From the NCBI RefSeq assembly GCF_042682745.1, contig NZ_JBHUIO010000009.1:124001-188000 (forward strand): a DNA stretch of 64,000 nucleotides. The letters run 5' to 3'. Positions 7,997-17,000 of the stretch are shown one piece after another (the first letter of the stretch is position 1; each line of letters opens with the position of its first letter). The position numbers and the translations under genes were made by a program. The notes beneath the pieces were generated by a model. That model did no database searches and was not told where the DNA came from. It saw only the letters and a program-made list of their open reading frames with translations. The stretch is from Tumebacillus_A lipolyticus. GTDB taxonomy: Bacteria; Bacillota; Bacilli; Tumebacillales; Tumebacillaceae.

Positions 7997-10900
7997 TTAG
8001 TCAAGCAGTTCGACGCCGATCTGATGCTTGCCGTTGATCACGATGCCATGTTGAATCTGCATCGCTTCCTCAAACGTCAGTTCGGTGCGCTTTCTGTCCG
8101 CCAGCTTGTGCACGGTCAACGACAACTTCTTCACATGGTTGACGCCTGTGACCGCTTTGAGCAGGCCGTAGAAGACAGATGCGTGGATCTGTTGTCCGAT
8201 CTCCCACCCTTTGCCGTCATAGTTGCCTTGATACGGATTGAGAAAGCTGCTCAAGCTCTGAACCGCTTCGAGCTCAGCGGGCACGACCTCATCCATCGAC
8301 ATGACGACCAGTTGAGCGAAGATCGAGATTTCCAAGTAGACCGGCTCGATGACCACGATGCGGCTGACCATCGCGATCGTGCTGGCTGAGCGCTCGACGA
8401 GGTACTCCTCCACCCGACGCTTCAGCTGCGGGAAGAACGGCCTGCCATTCTCACCACCGCTCGGGAGGATCGCCAGCGTCACACAGCCGTTTTCTCTTTC
8501 CAGGTTGGCGTTGTAACCGGGCAGGCACTTCACCTTGGCGATGTCGTGGTATGCCTGACGAGCCAACCATTCATAATCGAGCGCTGTGATCGCTCGATCG
8601 CGATGGCGCACCTTGTGCGGCCCCCGCTGCAGCGTCGTCTTCAGCGGCTCGATATCACTGCCCCCGCCAGCAGGAGTTGGGTTGAACACGCCGGCGATAA
8701 ACGCGATCGTCTGCTGCAGAGATTTGATTTGCCCCGCTTCCACATTGCCGCGTCGGCCGACAATCTTTTTATAGTGCACCATCACCGGCTCAGGACCGCT
8801 TGCGGACAGCGCTCTGCCATGTACCCCATCGCCGAAGCGCAACACCCCGGTCGATCGATCGAGCACATAGTGACGATCTTCCGAGCCTGAATGATCAAAC
8901 TGTTCCACCGGCTCGTATCTGATCCACAGTTGCAAGATCTGCCCACCGGAATCGCGCAAGATTTCGGTGCGCGTGCTGTCTGAGCTGAGCAGTGCGTCCA
9001 GTTCAAGCTCGCTGAGCTGGCCGGTCTCATCCACCCAGACCTCCTCCGAAAAGATCGGCGGCCCCTCCAGCACAAAGCGAACTTCGGTGTCGCTGACCTG
9101 CTCTTTCTTCGGCACTTCGCGGCGGATGCTCTGCTGTTGAATCGCCTTTGTCGTGTTCGGAAAGATGCCGGCGAGCAGCGGGCGCTTTCGTTCGGTCACC
9201 GCCTTGCGCTCGATCTGTTGGTCGCGCTGAAGCGCTCGGAGCCAGAACAGATCGCGGGTGAACAGCGAATGGCGAACAAAGTCGGACGGCCCGACAAATT
9301 GCACCGTGCCGCTGCGGGTGAAGCCGAGCGTCTCGTCGATCGTCTTGATCGGCTTCCACATCGGCCCAGCCGGACCTTGACACAAATACTCCCAATCGAT
9401 CAGCGAGAGCTCCGAAGTCTGATCGGGGATGCCGAGCAGAGAGAAGTACAGCTGGATCGGCCCTTTGCGCGGCGCTTCGTCAAAGCCCAGATAGAAGGCG
9501 GGAAAGCGGCTGTCAATGCCCACAAAGGGGGCAAACAGCACGTTGCGCTCAGCGATCGCTAACGTCCGATCGAGCACTTCCATGTTGTTTTCGGTCAGAC
9601 AGCGCTCAACTGGAAATCCTTGATTGGGAAAATAGCAGTATTGCAGGCGCAGATTGGCCAGCTTTGGCGTGAGATAGATCGGGTTGTTCGCATACAGGTT
9701 TTCCACCTGCAACACGCGAGCGCGAATCCAGCGCGCTTGATGTCCGTTGACCCACGTTTCAGACATATCGGCCGGACAGATGAACTGCATCACCATCTCC
9801 TTGCCCGCTTCGCTTATGCGGTAGAAGATCTCCTCATACTCTTGGTTGTGGAACAGCCGCACCCAGCTATTCCCGTTCCAATACTCCCAGATCACTTGCC
9901 GCACAGACGTTTCCAGCACTTTCGGCTTCTCAAAATCGCTTTCCTTCATGATCGGCTTCCAATCGATTTTCTGCTCGTCTTCTGGCAAGAGGCGATGGAG
10001 CACCGATTGGAGGTGAAACGTCATCGTGATCGTGCTTTCCTTCTTCGAGAACGCTTCCTGACTGCCGATATAGAACAGAGCGAACGGTGCGAAATATTCC
10101 CCAAACGGGTAGCAGTCGGCCGCATCCACCTGGATGTCATTGAAGAACAGCAGCTCAGGCTCAATCCCCCCTCGCCCTTCCACATCGAGATAGTTGGTCT
10201 TGGCGTGCAGGGAATCGATCAAAAACGGCGACTCCTGCGAGGTGACACGATCTAACATCTGCGGCTTGATCTTGCAGCGAATCCAGCGATTTTCCTGGCC
10301 TTGCAGCTCGCGGCGGGCGACCTCCCCCGCTCGGCTCTTGGTCAGCGCAAGGCGGTTGCCCTTCGCAGACACCGCATCGAACGGCTCCCAACCGCTCGGG
10401 CTCGAATAGGCCCATTCGAGGGTGTTCAGATCGGCGAGCCGCTCCCCATACGTCTGCTCCAGATAGCGCGCTTTCGAATGATAAAAATCCAGCTCGATCA
10501 CCGCGGTCTCGCCGATCAAAAGCAGGTCTTGGTGCCCGAGATACAGACAGTGCGACTGAAGGTTTTCCCCCTGCTCGCAATCGAAGAGGACTGCTGGGCG
10601 CTCCCGTCTTGGTTCGATGCGGACGATGCGATCGAGGTCGCTCGACGTCAAAATCGTCTCCACGAGCTTGGAAGGGGTGACCAGCAGCGGGCTGGCCGTC
10701 TCAAACGGGATCGGTTCTCCACCATCAGATGCTTCGGCGAGCAGCTCGGTGCCAGCCGGAACCAACACCGAGTGCGGCGTTCCTTCGCTCATCGAAAATG
10801 TCACGTAGCCGCTAGCGGGGCTGGCTGGGAGTTGAGAAAGTCCGGTCAAGTTGAGAAAGGCGATCAAGTTTTTCATCGGGACGCGGTTTAACCGCTCCAC

Positions 10901-11059
10901 ATTCTGCAGGTACATGTCCGCAAAGATCGAGAACAAAGCGGCTCCCGCATCCGGGTCATTCGGGGAGAATCTCCACTCCGGCGTATAAAAGGGAACCATA
11001 TCTTTCATCCGCTGTATCAGATCTTGTAGCGTGCGTTCATCGATGCGGGGTGGCAACAT
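7997..11059 (-). CDS. Second baseplate J/gp47-family protein
   Basis: This 1020-aa protein opens with the J-like arrangement IDERTLQDLIQRMKDMVPFY, then DPDAGAALFSIFADMYLQN, and has a core LRFGDGVHGRALSASGPEPV followed by a C-terminal J domain (GGGSDIEPL, ITALDYEWLARQAY). It is about 270 residues longer than its downstream paralogue through extra beta-rich insertions at roughly 200-560. It probably forms the inner or peripheral wedge of the baseplate. The ATG has AAGGAGGGG upstream. Both J-like genes sit between gp25 and tail protein I, the expected baseplate order. Confidence 0.88.
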   Translation of the reverse strand: MLPPRIDERTLQDLIQRMKDMVPFYTPEWRFSPNDPDAGAALFSIFADMYLQNVERLNRVPMKNLIAFLNLTGLSQLPASPASGYVTFSMSEGTPHSVLVPAGTELLAEASDGGEPIPFETASPLLVTPSKLVETILTSSDLDRIVRIEPRRERPAVLFDCEQGENLQSHCLYLGHQDLLLIGETAVIELDFYHSKARYLEQTYGERLADLNTLEWAYSSPSGWEPFDAVSAKGNRLALTKSRAGEVARRELQGQENRWIRCKIKPQMLDRVTSQESPFLIDSLHAKTNYLDVEGRGGIEPELLFFNDIQVDAADCYPFGEYFAPFALFYIGSQEAFSKKESTITMTFHLQSVLHRLLPEDEQKIDWKPIMKESDFEKPKVLETSVRQVIWEYWNGNSWVRLFHNQEYEEIFYRISEAGKEMVMQFICPADMSETWVNGHQARWIRARVLQVENLYANNPIYLTPKLANLRLQYCYFPNQGFPVERCLTENNMEVLDRTLAIAERNVLFAPFVGIDSRFPAFYLGFDEAPRKGPIQLYFSLLGIPDQTSELSLIDWEYLCQGPAGPMWKPIKTIDETLGFTRSGTVQFVGPSDFVRHSLFTRDLFWLRALQRDQQIERKAVTERKRPLLAGIFPNTTKAIQQQSIRREVPKKEQVSDTEVRFVLEGPPIFSEEVWVDETGQLSELELDALLSSDSTRTEILRDSGGQILQLWIRYEPVEQFDHSGSEDRHYVLDRSTGVLRFGDGVHGRALSASGPEPVMVHYKKIVGRRGNVEAGQIKSLQQTIAFIAGVFNPTPAGGGSDIEPLKTTLQRGPHKVRHRDRAITALDYEWLARQAYHDIAKVKCLPGYNANLERENGCVTLAILPSGGENGRPFFPQLKRRVEEYLVERSASTIAMVSRIVVIEPVYLEISIFAQLVVMSMDEVVPAELEAVQSLSSFLNPYQGNYDGKGWEIGQQIHASVFYGLLKAVTGVNHVKKLSLTVHKLADRKRTELTFEEAMQIQHGIVINGKHQIGVELLD

Positions 11060-11085
11060 GCTCTCCCCTCCTTCCGCTTGTTCAA

Positions 11086-11487
11086 CTATTTCGTCCCTTC
11101 ATGCATGTAGAACGGATAGACCTGGTTGTACAGGTTGTTGGTCGTGCGCACCATGTAGGAGACGCTGATGCTCAGCTTGCCCATATCGATATCGTCCTCG
11201 GTGATCTTCACTTCCACCTCATGCACGCGAGGCTCCCATTGCATGATCGCCTCTTCCACCGCAGCCTCCATCAAGGAGAGCGTGGTCGTATCGGTCGTTT
11301 CGAACACGAAGTCGTGAATGCCGCAGCCGAAGTCGGGCCGCATCACCCGCTCCCCTTTGGCCGTCCAGACGATGATGCGAACCGCTTCGGCAATGTCGTC
11401 CTCGTACTCCGACATGACGATGCGCCCAGTGGTTTGATCGACTTCGACGGGGAACTTCCAGCCACGCCCGAGAAAGCTTTTTCCCAT
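11086..11487 (-). CDS. gp25/GPW-family baseplate wedge protein (Afp9-like)
   Basis: This 133-aa protein matches the gp25-like lysozyme-fold wedge family: an N-terminal FLGRGWKFPV, then EAVRIIVWTAKGERVMRPDF, giving the family R-P-x-F-G-C-G motif, and IHDFVFE. In contractile tails gp25 connects the baseplate hub to the first sheath ring. The ATG at 11487 has GAGAGGGTGG just upstream; an in-frame GTG nine bases earlier would lie inside that site. It follows the spike gene by 13 bases. Confidence 0.92.
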   Translation of the reverse strand: MGKSFLGRGWKFPVEVDQTTGRIVMSEYEDDIAEAVRIIVWTAKGERVMRPDFGCGIHDFVFETTDTTTLSLMEAAVEEAIMQWEPRVHEVEVKITEDDIDMGKLSISVSYMVRTTNNLYNQVYPFYMHEGTK

Positions 11488-11500
11488 CAGTTCCACCCTC

Positions 11501-12232
11501 TCAGTTGATTTTGACCATCGTGCCTTTGATCGTCACCATCGCGCTCGACTCTAGCGTCAGGTTACCCGTCGCCTTCAGGCCCATCATCCCAGATGCTTCG
11601 AGGTTGACCTGTGCCGACTTGACCGAGATCGACTTGGCGCTCTCGATCTGGATCTCCCCTTGCGCAGTCAGCGTGATCGTCGCATTGGCACCGCCCGAAC
11701 TTTTGATCGTGATCTTGCCGGAGTCTCCGCCGTTGATCACGATCGAGTTCTTCCCTTTTCCATCCGCGACGGTGAGCGTATCCGCTTTGTCATCGAGGAT
11801 CACCTGGTGCGATTTTGACGTTTTGATCTCGATCTTGCCCTCTTTGTCAGTGTCGTCGAACGTGATCTCATGACCTGCGCGAGAGACGATGCGCCGCAGA
11901 TTGTTTTTCTCCGCATCATATTTTGGCGGCTTGTCTTTCGGATTCCACAGCGCTCCGATCACGTACGGCTCCGCCATATCGCCGTTGTGAAAGGCGACCA
12001 GCACCTCGTCGTCCACCTCGGGGACAAAGACTGAACCGCGCTCTTTGCCAGCCATCATGCAGGCGACATATGCCCATTCGGTCACCTCTTCCCCCTCGCG
12101 GATCGGAATGGTCAACTTGACCCGCCCTAAGTTTTCCGGGTCTTTGTTGTCGGTGACGAGCGCGCGGACCACGCCGTGAATATAGTTACGCGATTCATGA
12201 TTGGATGGTGCTTGTGCCCATGAGTTGATCAT
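11501..12232 (-). CDS. Baseplate assembly protein V / VgrG-like spike (Afp8 C-part)
   Basis: This 243-aa protein has an N-terminal gp5/VgrG OB-fold (GRVKLTIP, WAYVACMMAG, VFVPEVDDEVLVAFHNGD, PYVIGALWN) and a C-terminal beta-helix with repeating SG-x-I-x-I and A-x-x-x-V/I elements. This protein is the membrane-piercing spike. In Afp and PVC the hub and spike are one protein; here they are two genes overlapping by ATGA with the gpD-like hub. No separate PAAR tip protein is visible in the window, and the spike ends in TMVKIN. Confidence 0.92.
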   Translation of the reverse strand: MINSWAQAPSNHESRNYIHGVVRALVTDNKDPENLGRVKLTIPIREGEEVTEWAYVACMMAGKERGSVFVPEVDDEVLVAFHNGDMAEPYVIGALWNPKDKPPKYDAEKNNLRRIVSRAGHEITFDDTDKEGKIEIKTSKSHQVILDDKADTLTVADGKGKNSIVINGGDSGKITIKSSGGANATITLTAQGEIQIESAKSISVKSAQVNLEASGMMGLKATGNLTLESSAMVTIKGTMVKIN

Positions 12233-13341
12233 ACTGCATTCCCCGCTACTTCAAATGTGGTGAGATAGCCCGACTTGTTCATTCGGTGCGTCACGCTCCG
12301 CAGATACATCGGCTGTGAGAAGCGCGCGCCCACCCCGGTCAGCTTCAGAAAGCGCCCCGCGATCAGCTCGGGCAGCCCGATCGATTCGCCGCTGCCTGAG
12401 ATCAGTCGCATCGATGCTTCAAGCGCCTGTGCGTCGGCGATCGTCTGCAGTTCGCTCTGATCGGACAGGTTGGTATGCGTGTACTGAATCTTGTTCTGTG
12501 CGGCAAACTTGCCGAGCAGATCCTGTCCGGTCGAAGTGTTCGAATTGACCGGTTTGATCGGCTTCGATTCTGCTTGCAGCTTCTTTTTCTCCTTCGGATC
12601 ATAGCCGGTGACGATAAACTTCTTGATCTGATGGTCGAGTTTCATCGATGTTTGAAACGAGCGCAAGTTCTTCCCGAAGACGAGCGTCATGATCGGCGTC
12701 GTTTTTTGGAACGGTTTGCGAAAATATACATCCTTGCCGAGCACAAAAAATTCGAAGTACGTCTCTTGCGCAAGCTTTTTGATCAGGGTGTAATCGTCCT
12801 GTCCTTGACGGTCGATCTTCAGCTTCACCTTGTTGGTCGATTCGATGTTCGATGTGGACAGCGCATATTTCTGCACGATCTCTTTGACCACGTCGCTGTT
12901 CATCTTCTGCTCCCACGAGTTGGCCGTCTTCTCGCCCTTGCCCTTCATCATCACATAGGAGTAATCCATGCCGGTGACAGTCATCGTCGGCGTCCCGTCC
13001 GCTGGATAATTGTAGGAGACGTTGGTGATGATGCCGTAGAACAGCGTTTCCAGCTTGTCGACATAGCCCATCTTGATTTCGACCGTGTTGCCGAGCGTGA
13101 AAATGTTCTGCCAATCGAATTCGCGCGAGACCCAGTTGTAGGCGTTGTTGATCGTAAAGGAGAAATTGTTCGCCTTCTCAACGCTTTGGGTGACCGAGAC
13201 GGTGGTCACAGCCGCTCCTTGCTTGACGACATCCTGCCCACCGACGTCGATCAGGAAAGCAGGTGCAAAGAAGTTGCCATATTTTTGTTCGAGCTTATCA
13301 AATTCGTAGGTCTTGGTGTCCAGCTTGATCTTCGGTGGCAT
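12229..13341 (-). CDS. Phage late control gpD-like hub protein (VgrG N-part)
   Basis: This 370-aa protein matches the gpD/gp27 hub family: LGNTVEIKMGYVDKLETLFY, followed by GIITNVSYNYP, then VTGMDYSYVMMKGK and a LysM-proximal hub core VLGKDVYFRKP. It forms the trimeric hub to which the tube and spike attach. The last base of its stop overlaps the spike gene start as ATGA, implying coupled translation and a 1:1 ratio. GGAG lies 9 bases before the ATG. Confidence 0.9.
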   Translation of the reverse strand: MPPKIKLDTKTYEFDKLEQKYGNFFAPAFLIDVGGQDVVKQGAAVTTVSVTQSVEKANNFSFTINNAYNWVSREFDWQNIFTLGNTVEIKMGYVDKLETLFYGIITNVSYNYPADGTPTMTVTGMDYSYVMMKGKGEKTANSWEQKMNSDVVKEIVQKYALSTSNIESTNKVKLKIDRQGQDDYTLIKKLAQETYFEFFVLGKDVYFRKPFQKTTPIMTLVFGKNLRSFQTSMKLDHQIKKFIVTGYDPKEKKKLQAESKPIKPVNSNTSTGQDLLGKFAAQNKIQYTHTNLSDQSELQTIADAQALEASMRLISGSGESIGLPELIAGRFLKLTGVGARFSQPMYLRSVTHRMNKSGYLTTFEVAGNAV

Positions 13342-13347
13342 GCTTCA

Positions 13348-13980
13348 TCACTCCAATCGCGGGATGGTCAAAGTGCGTCCAGCTTCGAGCTTTCTTGGAT
13401 TGTCAATGCCGTTCGCCTTGGCGATCTCTCGCCACTTGCCAGGATCTTCGTACTCCTCGTTGGCGATCATCCACAGCTGATCCCCTTGGCGGAGCAGCTT
13501 CTGCTTGGTGCGATCTGCCGATTGGCGCGGGATTTGCTGATATTGCTCCTTGACCCCGTAGACCGCTTTAAAGGTCACGTTCAACGTCGCCCGCACCGGA
13601 TTCCCCTTGTTGGAAAACATCGTGAACTTCTGGTTGAGCTTTTCGATGATGCCTTGAAATTTGAGCGAGCCCCAGACGAATTTGACCAGCGGCGGCGCAT
13701 GCAGATCTTTGTCGACTTCCAGCAGTCCGGCGATCTTCTTGGTGTAGTCGCGCACGTCCGCATCTGCACTCTCCCCGTAACAGTCGAGAAAAAGCTCCAT
13801 GCTGAGCGTGGGCGTCTGTCCGGACACAAACTGGGCGATCGGCATGGAAAGACCGGGGATGGTGTGCCAAGCGAACTGGTTGCCATGATCGAGCGAATAG
13901 TTGTTCGGGTTAAACAGCACTTTGATCTTCGTGCCCTTGTTCCCACCGTTTAGCACTTCGATGATCGCTTTGGTTGTCAT
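13348..13980 (-). CDS. LysM-containing tube-baseplate adaptor (Afp7-like)
   Basis: This 210-aa protein has an N-terminal domain with VLFNPNNYSLDHGNQFAW, typical of the CIS LysM protein family, and a C-terminal LysM module (about residues 160-208: LRQGDQLWMIANEEY, ending GRTLTIPRL). In Afp/PVC the equivalent connects the hub to the tube and baseplate. It is 6 bases from the hub gene. Confidence 0.92.
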   Translation of the reverse strand: MTTKAIIEVLNGGNKGTKIKVLFNPNNYSLDHGNQFAWHTIPGLSMPIAQFVSGQTPTLSMELFLDCYGESADADVRDYTKKIAGLLEVDKDLHAPPLVKFVWGSLKFQGIIEKLNQKFTMFSNKGNPVRATLNVTFKAVYGVKEQYQQIPRQSADRTKQKLLRQGDQLWMIANEEYEDPGKWREIAKANGIDNPRKLEAGRTLTIPRLE

Positions 13981-14016
13981 GATGATCGGCCCTTCCTTTC
14001 CTGTGGATGCTCGCGC

Positions 14017-17000
14017 CTATAAGCCGCGAATGGAACGTTCAAATTCGATTTTCTTTTCGAGCTCCTGGTAGAGGTGATCGACGAGCGATTCCAAGTCGAT
14101 GTTGGCGAGCAGGTTGCCCTGCTTTAGCTCTTGCTCTTCGAACGCTGGCTGCACCGGTTCTGACTGCTGAATCGCAGTTGTCACCTGCTCTGCGGACGGC
14201 GGTTTGCGATACTCGATGTTCGCCTGATCATCTGCGGTGAAGCTGTTCTGGCTCGTCCAGGTCGAACGATGCAGGGTGAACGGAAGTTCCTCCTCGTATC
14301 CGGTGAAGCTGTCGGCACGCTGAATCGCTCTGCGCTCGGCGTCCGCTCCGCCACGCGGTGCATCGATCGGCGAATCGCCGCTGAGGAAAGGGCGTACACC
14401 TTTTCCCGCCTGATCCGCATGCTGTCTTCTGATCAGCAAGGGCTCATAGGTGCGATCGGCCATTCCGTGCACGCTTCGCTCTGCGATCATGCGCTCAGGA
14501 GCATGACGATCAACACCGGCGCGCTTTTGCAACTGCCCGCTGTTTGTAAGATCAGCGCTGCGAATCGCGGAGGTCATATCGGTCATGAGCGTCATGCTCT
14601 TCACTCGGTGCAGGGAAGTCCGATCAGCACTGGCCAACTTCGTGATCCGATCGGTCCAGAGCGCGATCTCCTTCGCTTCCTGTCGACCCGCATGCTCAAC
14701 AATCCCTAATGTAGACAGCCGATTGACCAAATCTGAGGCTCTGATCAGCCCCTGCTGAGCGCCGAAATGATCCGCATTTTGACGCTGAGGAGACCGATCT
14801 TGCAGAACGGATGTCCCCGCCGTCTGGCGCCTGCCGAATCGATCTGCGATCTGGATCATCGAACTGGACAGAAGCGCCTTGCTCCGCTCTCGCTCGCGAG
14901 ACGCTCGATCCGCCGCGCCTCGCCTGTCCATCAGATCGCTCGACCGCTCAGCACGCCTCGCTTGAGGTAGGTCTGCTCGATTCACTGCGACGAGTTGGTC
15001 GCTCCAGTCTCCCGTTTGCAGAGCTTTTGTTGCTTGCAGTAGCCCTGCTCGATTTACTGCGACGAGCTTATCGTTCCAGTCGCCCACTTGCAGAGCTTTT
15101 GTCGCTTGCAGTAGCCCTGTTCGATTTACTGCGACGAGCTGGTTGCTCCAGTCTCCCGCTTGCAGAGCTTTCATCACTTGCTGAAGCCCTACTAGATTCA
15201 CTGAGACGAGTTGGTCGCTCCAGTCTCCCGCTTGCAGAGCTTTCATCACTTGCTGAAGCCCTGCTCGATTCACTGAGACGAACTTGTCGCGCCAGTCTCC
15301 CGCTTGCAGAGTTTTCATCACTTGCTGTAGCACTGCTCGATTCACTGCGACGAGTTGGTCGCTCCAGTCTCCCGTTTGCAGAGCTTTCATCACTTGCTGA
15401 AGCCCTGCTCGATTCACTGAGACGAGTTGGTCGCTCCAGTCTCCCGCTTGCAGAGCTTTCATCGCTTGCTGAAGCCCTGCTCGATTCACTGAGACGAGTT
15501 GGTCGCTCCAGTCGCCCGTTTGCAGAGCTTTCATCGCTTGCTGAAGCCCTGCTCGATTCACAGCGGCGAACTTGTCGCTCCAGTCTCCCGATTGCCCGGC
15601 TTTTGTCGCTTGCAGTCGCCCTGCTCGATTCACAGCGACGAGTTGGTCGTTCCAGTCTCCCGATTGCAGAGCTTTCATCGCTTGCTGAAGCTCTGCTCGA
15701 TCCACCTCGCCGACGATGGCCTGCCAATCGGTCAACAAGGTGGTGCTCGTCATCTGGCGAGATAGGAAATCGTTGATCTGCTCGGTGATCGCTGTCGACA
15801 GGTTGGTGCTTCGCAACAGCTTTTCTGCCCCGCCGGAGGCGGTGACAGCCGCATCGATCAGTTTGAAGGCTTCTGCTCGCTCTGGAGACATCGGCCGCTC
15901 AGCTTTCGAAGCGAGCGATCTTTCTGCCAGATGACGCAACTCGCTTTGGTTTGCCGATTGAACATCGGTTGCGAGTGTGATGGATGTGCGACGAAGCTCG
16001 TGGATCAGCTGGGTCACCCGCTCCACCTGCTCAGCGTTGAGCGCATGTAAGATCTCGGTCACGTCCTGAACCGTCTTGATCGATGTGGAGTTGATCAAGC
16101 GGGTCACCGTCGTGACATCAGCATCGCGCAACGCGCCGGTCAGCCTGTCGATCTGCTTTGCCTCGAAGCTGGCGAACACCGCGAGCAGCTTCGCCGCATT
16201 CCCGATCTGAGCGGGATCAAATCCTCTTAGGCGAGCAAAAGATTCGCTGGAGGAGGTGCGAAGGTCATAGATCAACTTCGTCGCCTCGATCAGCTCTTGA
16301 AACGAAACGGCAGGTGCTAACGCGGTGGGCTCGATTCTGCTGGAAGCAAACGGCCTCGCCGCATACATCCTGCTGATCTGTCGAGCTGCTGTCGCGATCT
16401 CCGCCGACCCGATCCGGCTTTCCGCATGAAACGCGTTCAGCCTTGCGATCGCAGACCTCGCGCCGATTCCATCGATCGCGTGCCGCGAGTCGGCTATATT
16501 TTCAACTTGCATCCAATCTGCTCTTCGCTCCTGATCGCTCATTTCCAGCAAGCGAAGGAGTTGAGAGCTTCGAGCGGTGTTCCGCTCGCTCAGCCGATCG
16601 ATGATCTCGATCGATTTCATAAAATCTGTATAGGAAGATGTGGTGATCAGCTTCGTCACCTTTGCAACATCTGTTGATGACAGCGTGGAGATCAGGTTTA
16701 CCGCTTGGTTCACCTGTCTGACCGATAAGTTGCTGATCAGTTTCGTGATGTCGTGCACATCTGTTGCGACCAGCTCGGCGATAAACTCACTCACCTGAGA
16801 CAATTCTTTCATCGAAAGCAACTCGATCGAATCGGTTGCCTTGTTCCAGTCTGTATGCGTGAGCGTTTCGATCAGGTTCATCGCCTTGGTGACGTTCGTC
16901 GTTGTACATGTATGGATCAGCTTGGTCATCTCACTGACTTCTGCTGACTGAAGCGCTTCGATCAAGTGCGTCGCGCTTTTGATTTCACTTCGGTTCAGTT

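Noticed and set aside
12475..13953. 492-codon plus-strand reading frame
   Set aside because: It is antisense to the hub and LysM genes, which show clear family motifs; a GC-rich shadow frame.
14971..15690. CRISPR-like array
   Set aside because: The 72-bp repeats are contiguous without spacers and encode in-frame 24-residue units of one protein.
15068..15727. 219-codon alternative frame across the 72-bp repeats
   Set aside because: Its regular Ser/Arg pattern is a frame-shifted reading of the tape measure repeats.
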